Shown: positions 50,803 to 61,409 of the stretch, one piece after another
Position numbering within the stretch: the first letter of the stretch is position 1
How the letters are laid out: the number at the start of each line of letters is the position of its first letter
Translations under genes and position numbers: made by a program
The notes under the pieces: generated by a model
The model's input: only the letters and a program-made list of their open reading frames with translations
Told to the model about the DNA's origin: nothing
The model's database searches: none
Assembly: GCA_963205295.1 (NCBI GenBank)
Contig: CAUJIY010000096.1
Span: 1-64,000, forward strand
Direction of reading: 5' to 3'
DNA: 64,000 nucleotides
Origin: Pseudomonadota bacterium
Lineage (GTDB): Bacteria > Pseudomonadota > Gammaproteobacteria > Steroidobacterales > GCA-2729495

Positions 50803-51816
50803 TCAGCGCGCGTTGGCGAGCGCCAGCGTCGTGTCGAGCATGCGGTTGGAGAAACCCCACTCGTTGTCGTACCACGACAGCACCTTCACCAGGGTACCGC
50901 CGATGACACGGGTCTGCGTGGCATCGAAGATGGAGCTGCGCGCGTCGTGGTTGAAATCGACCGATACCAGCGGCTCCTTGTTGTAGCCGAGGATCCCCTT
51001 GAGCTCACCTTCCGAAGCGGCCTTGAGGATGCCGTTGACCTCGTCCACGCTGGTGGCGCGCGCCGCGGTGAAGGTCAGGTCGACGACCGAGACGTTGATG
51101 GTCGGCACCCGCACGGCGAAGCCGTCGAGCTTGCCGTTGAGCTCTGGCAGCACCAGCCCGACGGCGGCGGCGGCGCCGGTCTTGGTCGGAATCATCGACT
51201 GCGTCGCCGAGCGGGCGCGGCGCAGGTCCTCGTGGTAGACGTCGGTGAGCACCTGGTCGTTGGTGTAGGCGTGGATGGTGGTCATCAGGCCATGGACCAC
51301 GCCGAGCTTCTCGTGCAGCGGCTTGACCAGCGGGGCCAGGCAGTTGGTGGTGCATGAGGCGTTGGAGATCACCGTATCGGCGGCCTTGAGCCGCTGGTGA
51401 TTGACGCCATAGACGATGGTCGCGTCCACGTCCTTGCCGCCCGGCGCGGAAATGATCACCTTGCGCGCCCCGGCCTTGAGGTGCGCCGAGGCCTTCTCCT
51501 TGCTGGTGAACAGCCCGGTGCACTCCAGCACCACGTCCACGCCGAGGTCCTTCCACGGCAGTTCGGCGGGGTTGCGCATGGCGAGGACGCGGATGCGGTC
51601 GCCATTGACGACCAGGTGGTCACCATCGACGGCCACGGTGCCCGGGAACTTGCCGTGTGCCGTGTCGTGGCGGGTGAGGTGGGCGTTGGTATTGGCGTCA
51701 CCGAGATCGTTCAGGGCGACGATGCTGATTTCCCGGTTGCGGCCGGACTCGTACAGGGCACGCAACACATTGCGGCCGATACGCCCGTATCCGTTGATCG
51801 CGACTTTCACTGCCAT
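50803..51816 (-). CDS. gap: Glyceraldehyde-3-phosphate dehydrogenase, type I
   Basis: Converts glyceraldehyde 3-phosphate to 1,3-bisphosphoglycerate. 337 residues. The Rossmann start is [19 protein letters not shown], the catalytic Cys lies in [12 protein letters not shown], and [11 protein letters not shown] and [12 protein letters not shown] are typical. The adenine-ribose loop residue pattern ([12 protein letters not shown]) fits NAD preference. ATG 51816 has GGAG upstream. It lies 71 bp after tkt. Confidence 0.97.
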   Translation of the reverse strand: MAVKVAINGYGRIGRNVLRALYESGRNREISIVALNDLGDANTNAHLTRHDTAHGKFPGTVAVDGDHLVVNGDRIRVLAMRNPAELPWKDLGVDVVLECTGLFTSKEKASAHLKAGARKVIISAPGGKDVDATIVYGVNHQRLKAADTVISNASCTTNCLAPLVKPLHEKLGVVHGLMTTIHAYTNDQVLTDVYHEDLRRARSATQSMIPTKTGAAAAVGLVLPELNGKLDGFAVRVPTINVSVVDLTFTAARATSVDEVNGILKAASEGELKGILGYNKEPLVSVDFNHDARSSIFDATQTRVIGGTLVKVLSWYDNEWGFSNRMLDTTLALANAR

Positions 51817-51887
51817 GGCTCCTGCTCCTTCGCGGGAAGTGCCGGCGCAACCGTCGCGCCGGGCTGCTTTGATGTATTGCCGCCGGC

Positions 51888-53906
51888 TCAGCCGGTGGCG
51901 AGCGCCGTCTTCACGACGTTGTCGACCGTGAAACCGAAGCGGGTGAACAGCGCCGGTGCGGGCGCCGACTCGCCGAAGCGTGTCATGCCGATCACGCGGC
52001 CGCGCTCGCCGACGTGCCGGTACCAGAGATCGGGCACCCCGGCCTCGATTGCCACGCGGCGCGTGATGGCCGCCGGCAGCACCGACTCGCGGTACGCCGC
52101 GTCCTGCGCCAGGAACAGCTGTACGCAGGGCATCGACACCACGCGCACGCCGTGACCTGCCGCAGCCAGTTCCGCGGCGGCGGACATGGCCAGACCGACC
52201 TCGGAGCCCGAGGCCATGAGGATCAGCCCGGGCTGTCCGTGGTCGCACAGCACGTAGCCGCCGCGGCGCACGGCTGCGAGCCCAGCGCTGCTGCGCTGCT
52301 GGGCCGGCAGGTTCTGGCGGCTCAGCACCAGGCTCGTCGGTCCGTCGCGCCGCTCGATGGCATCGGCCCAGGCGATCGCGGTCTCGGCACCGTCACATGG
52401 CCGCCACACACGCATGCCGGGCATGAGCTGCAGGCTGGCGACGTGTTCGACCGGCTGGTGCGTCGGACCGTCCTCGCCGAGTCCGATCGAGTCGTGCGTC
52501 AGCACGAAGATGGTACCGATGCGCATCAGCGCCGCCATGCGCAGCGCGTTGCGGGCGTAGTCGGAGAACACCAGGAAGGTGCCGCCGTAGGCCAGGCAGC
52601 CTCCGTGCAGCGTGAGGCCGTTCATGATGGCTGCCATGCCGAACTCACGCACGCCGTAGTGCAGGTAATTGCCGCCGGCATCCGCGGCGGTCACGGGTAC
52701 CGAGGCCGCGTGCTGCGTCAGGTTCGAGCCGGTCAGGTCGGCCGAGCCGCCGATGAGATCGGGCAGGTGCGCTCCGATCACGTTGAGCACCTCGAGCGAG
52801 GCCTTGCGCGTGGCCTTGGGTGCGGTGTCGCCGGCGAGCTTCGCCAGCGCTGCAGCCGCCGTGGCCGGCCAGTCACCGGGCAGTTCGCCGCGCAGGCGTC
52901 GCTCGAACTCGGCCGCCAGCGCGGGGTGCTCGCGGCGGTAGGCGCCGAGGACCTCCTGCCAGGCGGCTTCGCGGCGGGCACCGGCGGCATGCGCGTCCCA
53001 GGCGGCGCGGATGTGCTCTGGAACCACGAACGGCGGCTCGTTCCAGCCAAGCGCCTGGCGGGCCGCAGCGATCTCGGCGGCACCGAGCGGGGCCCCGTGC
53101 GTGGCCTCGCTGCCCTGCAGGTTGGGCGCGCCAAAGCCGATGATGGTCTTGCAGCAGATCAGCGTCGGCTGCGTGGTGTTCTGGCGTGCGGCGATGAGTG
53201 CGGCGCGCACTGCCTGCGGGTCGTGGCCGTCGACGCCGGGAATCACCTGCCAGCCGTAGGCCCGGAAGCGCTGCGCGGTGTCGTCGGTGAACCAGCCGTG
53301 GACGTGCCCGTCGATCGAGATGCCGTTGTCGTCGTACAGGCAGATCAGCTTGCCGAGCTGCAGGGTGCCCGCCAGTGAGCAGGCCTCGTGCGAGATGCCC
53401 TCCATCAGGCAACCGTCGCCGAGGAAGACGTAGGTGTGATGGTCGACGACCGGCAGGCCCGGACGGTTGAAGCGCGCCGCCAGCATCTTCTCGGCGAGCG
53501 CCATGCCGACGGCGTTGGCGAGTCCCTGGCCGAGCGGACCGGTGGTGGTCTCGATGCCGCGGCCCAGATCGTGTTCCGGGTGCCCGGCCGTGTGCGAGTC
53601 GAGCTGGCGGAAGCGGCGCAGATCGTCGATGGTCAGCGGGTAGCCGCTCAGGTGGAGCACGGCGTACAGCAGCATCGAGCCGTGGCCATTTGACAGAACG
53701 AACCGGTCGCGATTCGGCCAGGCCGGGTTGCCCGGGTTGTGGCTCAGGAAGTCGTTCCAGAGCACCTCGGCGATGTCCGCCATGCCCATGGGCATGCCCG
53801 GGTGACCGGAGTTCGCCTGTTGCACCGCGTCCATGGCGAGGGCACGGATCGCGTTCGCGAGTTCGCGGCGCTTCGGCGCGACGGCGGGGTTCGTTCTGCT
53901 GGTCAT
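51888..53906 (-). CDS. tkt: Transketolase
   Basis: Thiamine-diphosphate enzyme of the pentose phosphate pathway. 672 residues. Marks are [30 protein letters not shown], the ThDP/Mg motif [40 protein letters not shown], the pyrimidine domain [20 protein letters not shown] and SRQNLP. ATG 53906 matches family starts; upstream in-frame sequence is unrelated. It heads the tkt-gap-pgk group on the minus strand. Confidence 0.97.
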   Translation of the reverse strand: MTSRTNPAVAPKRRELANAIRALAMDAVQQANSGHPGMPMGMADIAEVLWNDFLSHNPGNPAWPNRDRFVLSNGHGSMLLYAVLHLSGYPLTIDDLRRFRQLDSHTAGHPEHDLGRGIETTTGPLGQGLANAVGMALAEKMLAARFNRPGLPVVDHHTYVFLGDGCLMEGISHEACSLAGTLQLGKLICLYDDNGISIDGHVHGWFTDDTAQRFRAYGWQVIPGVDGHDPQAVRAALIAARQNTTQPTLICCKTIIGFGAPNLQGSEATHGAPLGAAEIAAARQALGWNEPPFVVPEHIRAAWDAHAAGARREAAWQEVLGAYRREHPALAAEFERRLRGELPGDWPATAAAALAKLAGDTAPKATRKASLEVLNVIGAHLPDLIGGSADLTGSNLTQHAASVPVTAADAGGNYLHYGVREFGMAAIMNGLTLHGGCLAYGGTFLVFSDYARNALRMAALMRIGTIFVLTHDSIGLGEDGPTHQPVEHVASLQLMPGMRVWRPCDGAETAIAWADAIERRDGPTSLVLSRQNLPAQQRSSAGLAAVRRGGYVLCDHGQPGLILMASGSEVGLAMSAAAELAAAGHGVRVVSMPCVQLFLAQDAAYRESVLPAAITRRVAIEAGVPDLWYRHVGERGRVIGMTRFGESAPAPALFTRFGFTVDNVVKTALATG

Positions 53907-54107
53907 TGTCCCGGCCCGGATTGGGGCCGCGAATTGTCGCTTACGGCGCAGCCGGGCCGCAATGGTGGCGCGCAGGACCGGCGGGGAAAGACCCAGCGCC
54001 CGATGCAGCCGGAACGGGCTTTTCCCGAAATCATCAGTACACCCGACCGGGCGGACGGACGGCGATGGATCGCCCGATCTGCGCTGCCGGCGCGTCCAGT
54101 CGGCAGC
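53907..54107. other. Divergent intergenic stretch between tkt and the metK control region
   Basis: No gene is supported here. The strand toward tkt is GC-rich without a convincing promoter pair. No SAH or SAM riboswitch core was recognised in it. The remaining 130 bp of the gap hold the repeat-rich metK control region described separately. Confidence 0.5.
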
Positions 54108-54204
54108 TGACCCGTAGCGGGTCATGGCGGGCAAACGCCATGGGCGCGAGGCGGCTTGTTCAACAGGCCAATAAGCCAACAAGCCAAACCCGGCACCGTA
54201 TAAT
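54108..54204 (+). promoter_or_regulatory. metK-ahcY control region: hairpins, 8-bp repeats and a -10 box
   Basis: Seen in order: a 7+3+7 palindrome TGACCCG-TAG-CGGGTCA (54108-54124); a second hairpin CATGGCG/CGCCATG (54123-54142); an inverted half-site GGCTTGTT (54153-54160); three abutting direct repeats AACAGGCC, AATAAGCC and AACAAGCC (54162-54185); and TATAAT (54199-54204), 33 bp before the metK ATG. The first half-site and the last repeat are exact inverted copies. The repeats occupy the -35 position, where no consensus hexamer exists. This looks like a regulator-binding array; which regulator binds is unknown. Confidence 0.65.
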
Positions 54205-54237
54205 GCTCGGCCTTCGCCAACCGGAACGGACATTTCT

Positions 54238-55404
54238 ATGCCAACCAGAAGCCTGTTCACCTCGGAATCGGTGTCCGAAGGCCATCCCGACAAGATGGCC
54301 GACCAGATCTCGGACGCCGTCCTCGATGCGATCCTCGAGCAGGATCCCAAGGCCCGGGTCGCCTGCGAGACGCTGGTGAAGACGGGCTTCGTGCTGGTCG
54401 CCGGCGAGATCACCACGTCGGCCTGGGTCGACCTCGAGCCGCTGGTGCGCGACGTCGTCAACGGCATCGGCTACAACCACTCCGATCTCGGCTTCGACGG
54501 CAACGCCTGTGCGGTGCTCAATGCCATCGGCAAGCAGTCCGGCGACATTGCCCAGGGCGTTGACCGCAAGGATCCGCGCAAGCAGGGCGCGGGCGATCAG
54601 GGCATGATGTTCGGTTACGCCAGCGATGAAACCGAAGTGCTGATGCCGGCACCGATCACCCTCGCCCACCGGCTGGTGAAAAAGCAGGCCGAGGTCCGCA
54701 AGAAGGGCCGCCTGCCGTGGCTGCGCCCCGACGCCAAGAGCCAGGTGACCATGGCCTACGAGGCAGGCCGGCCGGTCGCCATCGACGCCGTGGTCCTGTC
54801 GACGCAGCATGCGCCCGAGGTGAATCAGAAGACGCTGAAGGAAGGCGTCATGGAGCTGATCCTCAAGCCCGTGCTGCCGAAGAAACTGCTTCACAAGGGC
54901 ACGAAGTTCCACATCAATCCGACGGGGCGTTTCGTAATCGGCGGGCCGATGGGCGACTGCGGGCTCACCGGGCGCAAGATCATCGTCGACACCTACGGCG
55001 GCATGGCGCGCCACGGCGGCGGGGCCTTCTCGGGCAAGGATCCGACCAAGGTCGACCGCTCGGCCGCCTACGCCGCACGCTACGTCGCCAAGAACGTCGT
55101 CGCTGCCGGCATCGCCGCGCGCTGCGAGGTGCAGCTGTCCTACGCCATCGGCGTGGCCGAGCCCACCTCCGTGGCCGTGGAGACCTTCGGCACCAGCACG
55201 ATCCCCGCCGAACGCCTCACCCAGCTGGTGCGCAAGCACTTCGACCTGACACCCTACGGGATCCGCGAGATGCTCGACCTGCACCGGCCGATCTACCGGC
55301 CCACCGCCGCCTACGGCCACTTCGGCCGCGCGGACGTGATCTTCCCCTGGGAACGCACCGACCGGGCCGCCGCACTGCGTGATGCCGCCGGCATCCGCCG
55401 CTGA
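54238..55404 (+). CDS. metK: S-adenosylmethionine synthetase
   Basis: Makes SAM from methionine and ATP. 388 residues. Marks are [43 protein letters not shown] and the phosphate loop [16 protein letters not shown], with [17 protein letters not shown] between them. It begins the metK-ahcY pair, 33 bp after a TATAAT box and a dense array of repeats. The pair couples SAM synthesis with disposal of its product inhibitor SAH. Confidence 0.97.
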   Translation: MPTRSLFTSESVSEGHPDKMADQISDAVLDAILEQDPKARVACETLVKTGFVLVAGEITTSAWVDLEPLVRDVVNGIGYNHSDLGFDGNACAVLNAIGKQSGDIAQGVDRKDPRKQGAGDQGMMFGYASDETEVLMPAPITLAHRLVKKQAEVRKKGRLPWLRPDAKSQVTMAYEAGRPVAIDAVVLSTQHAPEVNQKTLKEGVMELILKPVLPKKLLHKGTKFHINPTGRFVIGGPMGDCGLTGRKIIVDTYGGMARHGGGAFSGKDPTKVDRSAAYAARYVAKNVVAAGIAARCEVQLSYAIGVAEPTSVAVETFGTSTIPAERLTQLVRKHFDLTPYGIREMLDLHRPIYRPTAAYGHFGRADVIFPWERTDRAAALRDAAGIRR

Positions 55405-55430
55405 ACCAGACGCCAACGAGGAACGCCAGC

Positions 55431-56744
<1,314 letters not shown>

Positions 56745-56901
56745 GCCGACAGCGGCATTGCGGGCCCGGGCCCGCGATGCCGCGCACACTCCCCGGCACG
56801 GTCTCTGAGACCTGTGACCGGCGGTGGGCAGCACCGGCCGGCTATAGTGTTCGCTCCACCGGCCCAAGCGCGCTGCCTGCGGGCGGCGATCGTCGAGCAC
56901 C

Positions 56902-57666
56902 GTGACCGAGCCCGCCCTGCGACTGCTGCACCTGACCGACACCCACCTGTTCGCAGGCCCGGAGGCGCGGCTGCGCGGGGTCGACACGGGACGCACGCTC
57001 GAACGCGTACTCGCCTGCGCGCTCGACCACCCGCGTCGCGCCGACGCCATCCTGGTGACCGGCGATATCAGCCAGGACGAGACCGCCGGCGCCTACATCC
57101 GCTTCCGCGACCTGCTCGCGGGCAGCGGCCTGCCCGTCTGGTGCGTAGCCGGCAACCACGATGCGCCGGCCACGATGGCCGCAGTGCTCGGCTCCGCGCC
57201 GTTTCACCTCGGCGGTTGCCTGGTGCACGAACGCTGGGCGGTATTGCTCGCCGATAGCCACCTGCCCGGGGAACACGGCGGGCGCCTCGCACCGGGCATG
57301 CTCGCCCGGCTGGCGACGCTGCTCGAGGAGCACCGCCACCGCCACGTGCTGCTCGCCATCCATCACCACGTGCTGCCGCTCGGCAGCCGCTGGCTGGATG
57401 ATCTCGCCCTGCACAACGCCGCCGAGTTGCTCGCTCTGGTCGAACGCGCGCCGCAACTGCGCTGTGTCCTCGCCGGCCACGTGCACCAGGCCTCCGACAT
57501 CGTGCGCGACGGCGTACGCTTTCTCACCACGCCTGCCACCTGCTTCCAGTTCCTGCCCGGCGTGGACAGTTTCGCTGTCGACACGCGCCCGCCCGGGTGT
57601 CGCTGGCTGGACCTGCACGAGGATGGCAGCATCACCACCGAGGTCGCCTGGGTCAGCCCCGGCTGA
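56902..57666 (+). CDS. cpdA: 3',5'-cyclic-nucleotide phosphodiesterase CpdA (metallophosphoesterase)
   Basis: Class III cAMP phosphodiesterase with a calcineurin-like metallophosphoesterase fold. 254 residues; GTG start. Metal-ligand motifs are present in order: LLHLTDTHLFAG (Asp about 13, His about 15), VTGDISQDET, VAGNHD, the IHHHVLP His and LAGHVHQ. The order and spacing fit CpdA, though other small phosphoesterases share them. A TATAGT hexamer lies near 56842 but without a good -35. It lies 157 bp after ahcY and 10 bp before the TraB/GumN gene. Confidence 0.85.
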   Translation: MTEPALRLLHLTDTHLFAGPEARLRGVDTGRTLERVLACALDHPRRADAILVTGDISQDETAGAYIRFRDLLAGSGLPVWCVAGNHDAPATMAAVLGSAPFHLGGCLVHERWAVLLADSHLPGEHGGRLAPGMLARLATLLEEHRHRHVLLAIHHHVLPLGSRWLDDLALHNAAELLALVERAPQLRCVLAGHVHQASDIVRDGVRFLTTPATCFQFLPGVDSFAVDTRPPGCRWLDLHEDGSITTEVAWVSPG

Positions 57667-57676
57667 GACACACGCC

Positions 57677-58594
57677 ATGGCCAACGCCAATCGAGCCCCC
57701 GTATGCCGGTCGTGCTGGCGAGCGTTTCCCGGCGCGCTCGCCGCTGCGCTCGGTCTCGCCATCGGGCCGGTGCCCGCGGGCGCCGACCTGCTGCCGATGT
57801 GGACGGTGCGCGGTGCGACGAACGAAGTCCATCTCCTCGGCTCGATTCATTTCCTCAAGCCAGGCCGCGATGTGCTGCCGCCTGCCGTGCTGGCCGCCTA
57901 TGACGACGCCGGGGCGCTGGTGATGGAACTCGACCTCGACGATCTCGATCCGCTGGCCGCGCAGGCCACCATGCAGCAGCTCGGCGTCGACCCACGCGGC
58001 CGCACCCTCGAGGCCCTGCTCGGACCACGCGACTACGCCGCTGCCAGCGCGCGCGCCACCGCCGCCGGTCTCGATCTGGCCCCGCTCGCCGGGGTCGAAC
58101 CGTGGCTGGCCGCGCTGCTGGTGAGCCAGCTGCAGCTCGCCCGGCTCGGCTACGACGCCAGCGCCGGTGTCGAGCAGCAGCTCGTGGCGCTGGCGGCGCG
58201 TGACGGCAAGGAGATCACCGGGCTGGAAACCCTGGACGAGCAGCTCGGTGCGCTCGACGAGCTGCCGCCGTCGGTGCAGTCCGCGTTCCTGCTGCAGACG
58301 CTCGAGGATGCCGCCACGATGGACGAACAGGTCGAGGCGATCGTGCGGGCGTGGCGCCGCGGCGACAGCCAGGCCCTCGCCACGGAGTTCCTCGACGGCC
58401 TGCGCGGGCAGCCCACGCTCTACCGGCGTCTCGTCGTCGACCGCAACCGCGCCTGGGTGCGCCAGCTCGAGGGCCTGCTCGACGACCGGCGCGACTACCT
58501 CGTCGTGGTCGGCACGCTGCACCTGGTCGGCCCGGACAGTGTGATTGCCATGCTGGAGCGTGGCGGGCGCCGGCCGCAGCAGGCGCACGACTGA
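57677..58594 (+). CDS. TraB/GumN family exported protein
   Basis: Member of the TraB/PrgY/GumN family, thought to be metalloprotease-related (TIKI-like), function uncertain. About 305 residues with a signal peptide (AALGLAIGPVPAGA, about 20-37). The two family signatures are visible: VHLLGSIHFLKPGRDVLP near the N-terminus with a GxxH motif, and VVVGTLHLVGPDSVIAML near the C-terminus. A LDEQLGALDELPPSVQ segment lies between. It follows cpdA by 10 bp and is probably co-transcribed, but no functional link is known. Confidence 0.85.
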   Translation: MANANRAPVCRSCWRAFPGALAAALGLAIGPVPAGADLLPMWTVRGATNEVHLLGSIHFLKPGRDVLPPAVLAAYDDAGALVMELDLDDLDPLAAQATMQQLGVDPRGRTLEALLGPRDYAAASARATAAGLDLAPLAGVEPWLAALLVSQLQLARLGYDASAGVEQQLVALAARDGKEITGLETLDEQLGALDELPPSVQSAFLLQTLEDAATMDEQVEAIVRAWRRGDSQALATEFLDGLRGQPTLYRRLVVDRNRAWVRQLEGLLDDRRDYLVVVGTLHLVGPDSVIAMLERGGRRPQQAHD

Positions 58595-58622
58595 ACGCGG
58601 CGCAGGCCCTGGCCGGACCTCG

Positions 58623-58802
58623 TCACTCCGGCGCCATCAGCTCGAAGTCTTCCTTGCCCGCACCGCAGTCCGGGCAGCGCCAGGACAGCGGCAGGTCCTC
58701 GAAGCGGGTACCGGGCGGGAAGCCGTGCCCGGGGTCGCCTTCAGCCTCGTCGTAGACGTGGCCGCAGCTCAGGCACATCCACTGGCGCCCGGGTGCATTC
58801 AC
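58623..58802 (-). CDS. Rubredoxin
   Basis: Small electron-transfer protein (59 residues) with one Fe(Cys)4 site. The four ligands are in QWMCLSCGHVYDE and WRCPDCGAGKEDFE, with the typical spacer EGDPGHGFPPGTRFEDLP between. The GTG start at 58802 overlaps the stop of the LonN gene as GTGA, and no other start gives the full N-terminal strand. Rubredoxins serve alkane hydroxylases, oxygen or superoxide reduction; no partner reductase or hydroxylase is nearby, so its redox partner is unknown. Confidence 0.92.
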   Translation of the reverse strand: MNAPGRQWMCLSCGHVYDEAEGDPGHGFPPGTRFEDLPLSWRCPDCGAGKEDFELMAPE

Positions 58803-59395
58803 TGGGTCGTCTCGCAGCGCGCCGCGCGCAGCATCGGGCGCACGAACTCAAGCCGCTCGATCGGGTCGGTGAACTCCAGGCACTGCTGTCTCTGTTCGAG
58901 CGACATCGGCACGATCTCCGCGTAGCGGCACCCAACCCAGGTGGCGTCGTCCAGGTGCCGCGGCAACTCATCGTAGAGCTTGCCGAGATCATCGAGGATC
59001 GCCGCCAGCATGTCGGCCAGAGGCAGGTACCGTTGCGGCAGCCCGACGACCGGCTCGGCTCCGAGCAGCTCCAGCCGGCCGACATACAGCCCGTCGTCCT
59101 GCCGGTCGATCCCGCGGAGGCGAAACCGCTGGGTGCCGAGCGCCGTGATGCCGAGCAGTCCGTCGCTCCCCTGATACCAGTCGGCGATGCGGGCGAGCGT
59201 GCCGACGTTGGCCGTGCCTGTGGCGGCACCGGTCTCGGCACCGGCCGTGAGCAGGAGCACACCGAACGGGTGGTCATCCCGCAGGCAGCGGCTGACCATG
59301 TCGAGGTAGCGCGGCTCGAAGATGCGCAGCGGCAGCGGCCCGTCCGGAAACAGGACGGTGCGCAGCGGGAACAGCGGTGTCCACTCCTCGCTCAT
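58799..59395 (-). CDS. LON N-terminal (substrate-binding) domain protein
   Basis: Stand-alone protein of 198 residues resembling the N-terminal substrate-binding domain of Lon protease, without ATPase or protease domains. Family marks are TPLFPLRTVLFPDGPLPLRI, FEPRYLDMV, DHPFGVLLL, a GTLARI strand and GTQRFRLRGID. Such LonN (YcaO-linked or DUF) proteins are common in gammaproteobacteria without a known role. It is translationally coupled to the rubredoxin gene and starts 73 bp after mpl. Confidence 0.85.
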   Translation of the reverse strand: MSEEWTPLFPLRTVLFPDGPLPLRIFEPRYLDMVSRCLRDDHPFGVLLLTAGAETGAATGTANVGTLARIADWYQGSDGLLGITALGTQRFRLRGIDRQDDGLYVGRLELLGAEPVVGLPQRYLPLADMLAAILDDLGKLYDELPRHLDDATWVGCRYAEIVPMSLEQRQQCLEFTDPIERLEFVRPMLRAARCETTQ

Positions 59396-59468
59396 GGGCC
59401 TCGACCGTAGCGCCACGGTAACGGAATCGCCGGTTGCCGGCCACCGGCAATGCGCCCTCCAGGGACCG

Positions 59469-60839
59469 TCAGCCCGCAGCGGCAGCACGTGCTGCCAGAG
59501 CCGTCGCCAGCCGGGCACGAATCCCGTCGAAGCCGCCGTTGCTCATCACGACGATCGCGTCGCCCTCGCGGCAGGAGTCGACGACACCGGCGACGATCGC
59601 GGCAGTGTCGTCGCAGACCGTGGCCGAGGTCACGCCGGCGAGCGTCGCGGCGAGGTCCCAGCCGAGACCCTGCGTATGCAGCACCCAGCTTGCGTCGGCC
59701 AGCGCCAGCGCCGCAGCCAGGGCCTCGCGATGGGCACCCAGCTTCATCGTGTTGGAGCGCGGCTCGGTGACCACGAGCACGCGCTGCGGCCGCAGCGTGG
59801 TGCGCACAGCCGCAAGCGTGCGCGTGATCGCCGTCGGATGGTGGGCGAAATCGTCGTACAGGCTCACGCCGGCCCAGGCACCGAGGAGTTCGAGGCGGCG
59901 CCTGACCCCGCGGAAGCGTGCCACCGCCGCGAGCGCCACCGGGATCTCGACGCCTGCCGCGCCGGCGGCGAGCAGGGCTGCCGTGACGTTCTCGGCGTTG
60001 TGCTCGCCGGCCATCTGCCAGGCCGTGGCGCCGGCCAGCTGCGTGCCGGTGAGCAGCCGGTAGCCCGCCGGATCAGCGATGCCGGTCCAGTCAGCGTGCG
60101 CCTCGGGGCGGCTCGCGAACGTCGTCACCGGTGTCCAGCAGCCACGCGCGAGCACCTCGTCGATGCTCGCCTCGCCGGCGCGGCGCACGATCAGGCCATT
60201 GCCGGGCACCATGCGCACGAGCTGGTGGAACTGGCGCTGGATCGCGGCCAGGTCCGGGTAGATGTCGGCGTGGTCGTACTCGAGGTTGTTGATCACCAGC
60301 GTACGCGGCCGGTAGTGGAGGAACTTGGCACCCTTGTCGAAGAACGCGGTGTCGTACTCGTCGGCCTCGATGACGAAGGCGCCACCGCGTCCGAGCCGGG
60401 CCGAGACGCCGAGATCGGGCGTGACTCCGCCGACGAGGAAGCCCGGCTCCTGGCCGGCGTGCGTCAGCATCCAGGCCACGAGGCTCGTGGTCGTGGTCTT
60501 GCCGTGCGTGCCCGAGATGGCGATCACGTGGCGGTCGCGCAGCACCTCGCCGGCCAGCCACTGCGGCCCGGAGGCGTAGGCGATGCCGCGGTCGAGCAGC
60601 GCCTCGACCACCGGCATGCCGCGCGACATGACGTTGCCGACCACCACCACGTCAGGCCGCGGATCGAGCTGGGCTGCGTCATAGCCTTCGGTGACAGCGA
60701 TACCGAGCGCGGCCAGCTGGTCGCTCATCGGTGGATACACACCGCGGTCCGATCCGGTCACGCGATGTCCCGCTTCGCGGGCGATCGCCGCCACGCCCGC
60801 CATGAAGGTGCCGCAGATGCCGAGGATGTGGACGTGCAT
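59469..60839 (-). CDS. mpl: UDP-N-acetylmuramate:L-alanyl-gamma-D-glutamyl-meso-diaminopimelate ligase Mpl
   Basis: Murein-recycling ligase that reattaches the tripeptide from old wall to UDP-MurNAc. About 456 residues. Marks are MHVHILGICGTFMAG at the N-terminus, [16 protein letters not shown] (ATP loop), IEADEYDTAFFDKGAKFLHY, NLEYDHADIYPD and YDDFAHHPTAI. The TAFFDKGAKF segment distinguishes Mpl from MurC. Its ATG overlaps the stop of the upstream membrane-protein gene as ATGA. Confidence 0.96.
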   Translation of the reverse strand: MHVHILGICGTFMAGVAAIAREAGHRVTGSDRGVYPPMSDQLAALGIAVTEGYDAAQLDPRPDVVVVGNVMSRGMPVVEALLDRGIAYASGPQWLAGEVLRDRHVIAISGTHGKTTTTSLVAWMLTHAGQEPGFLVGGVTPDLGVSARLGRGGAFVIEADEYDTAFFDKGAKFLHYRPRTLVINNLEYDHADIYPDLAAIQRQFHQLVRMVPGNGLIVRRAGEASIDEVLARGCWTPVTTFASRPEAHADWTGIADPAGYRLLTGTQLAGATAWQMAGEHNAENVTAALLAAGAAGVEIPVALAAVARFRGVRRRLELLGAWAGVSLYDDFAHHPTAITRTLAAVRTTLRPQRVLVVTEPRSNTMKLGAHREALAAALALADASWVLHTQGLGWDLAATLAGVTSATVCDDTAAIVAGVVDSCREGDAIVVMSNGGFDGIRARLATALAARAAAAG

Positions 60840-61357
60840 CAGCCGGACACCGGGGCGAAATGCCCGGACACCTGGAAGCTCAGGAAGAAATAGGCGAGCG
60901 CCACCGCCAGCCCGACTACGAAACTGCGCGACAGCGAGTGCGACAGGATGTGCGCCTGCACCACGACGCTCCATAGCAGCAGGGCGAGCAGCCCGGCGGT
61001 GACCGCGACCGGCGACTCGCCGGCAGCCGTGGCAGCCCTCGAGAAATACACCAGTGGCGCCTGCGGCAGCGCCAGCAGCGCGCCCGTGCCGAACAGCGCG
61101 GTCAGCGTGCGCCGCAGGCGCGGCAGCAGGCTGGTCACGGTCAGCAGCACCCAGCAGCACAGCGCCAGCAGGGCCGTGTCGACGACGATGGCGAGGAACG
61201 CCGCGGCGGCACCACCGTAGACGATCGTCGCGGCCGGCACCTGCACGACCATGTAGGCACCGAGCGCGAGGCTCAGCAGGAACTGCGAGTCGGGAAGGTC
61301 TTCGGGGCCGAGGCGCCGCGTCAGGATCCGGAAGAAGGCCTCGAGCAGCGCGAGCAT
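60839..61357 (-). CDS. Hypothetical membrane protein (Yip1-like pattern)
   Basis: Not recognised with confidence. About 172 residues with five hydrophobic segments (about 28-46, 50-75, 86-105, 118-138 and 145-163). The first 25 residues are amphipathic (ALLEAFFRILTRRLGPEDLP). The layout resembles small Yip1-domain proteins. ATG 61357 is preferred because earlier starts would overlap the start of the divergent rnd gene. It is translationally coupled to mpl, which hints at an envelope role, but nothing in the sequence proves it. Confidence 0.7.
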   Translation of the reverse strand: MLALLEAFFRILTRRLGPEDLPDSQFLLSLALGAYMVVQVPAATIVYGGAAAAFLAIVVDTALLALCCWVLLTVTSLLPRLRRTLTALFGTGALLALPQAPLVYFSRAATAAGESPVAVTAGLLALLLWSVVVQAHILSHSLSRSFVVGLAVALAYFFLSFQVSGHFAPVSG

Positions 61358-61409
61358 GGATTCAGGAGCGCCGGTGCATGGTGACGGAGCGACATGATCC
61401 TCTACACTC

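Noticed and set aside
53907-54237. SAH or SAM riboswitch in front of metK-ahcY
   Set aside because: The region was compared by eye with the SAH core (CGAGG, GCGCUGC, CAGGCUCG). Only CGAGG is present, and the TATAAT box lies downstream of the structured part, so it would not be transcribed from that promoter.
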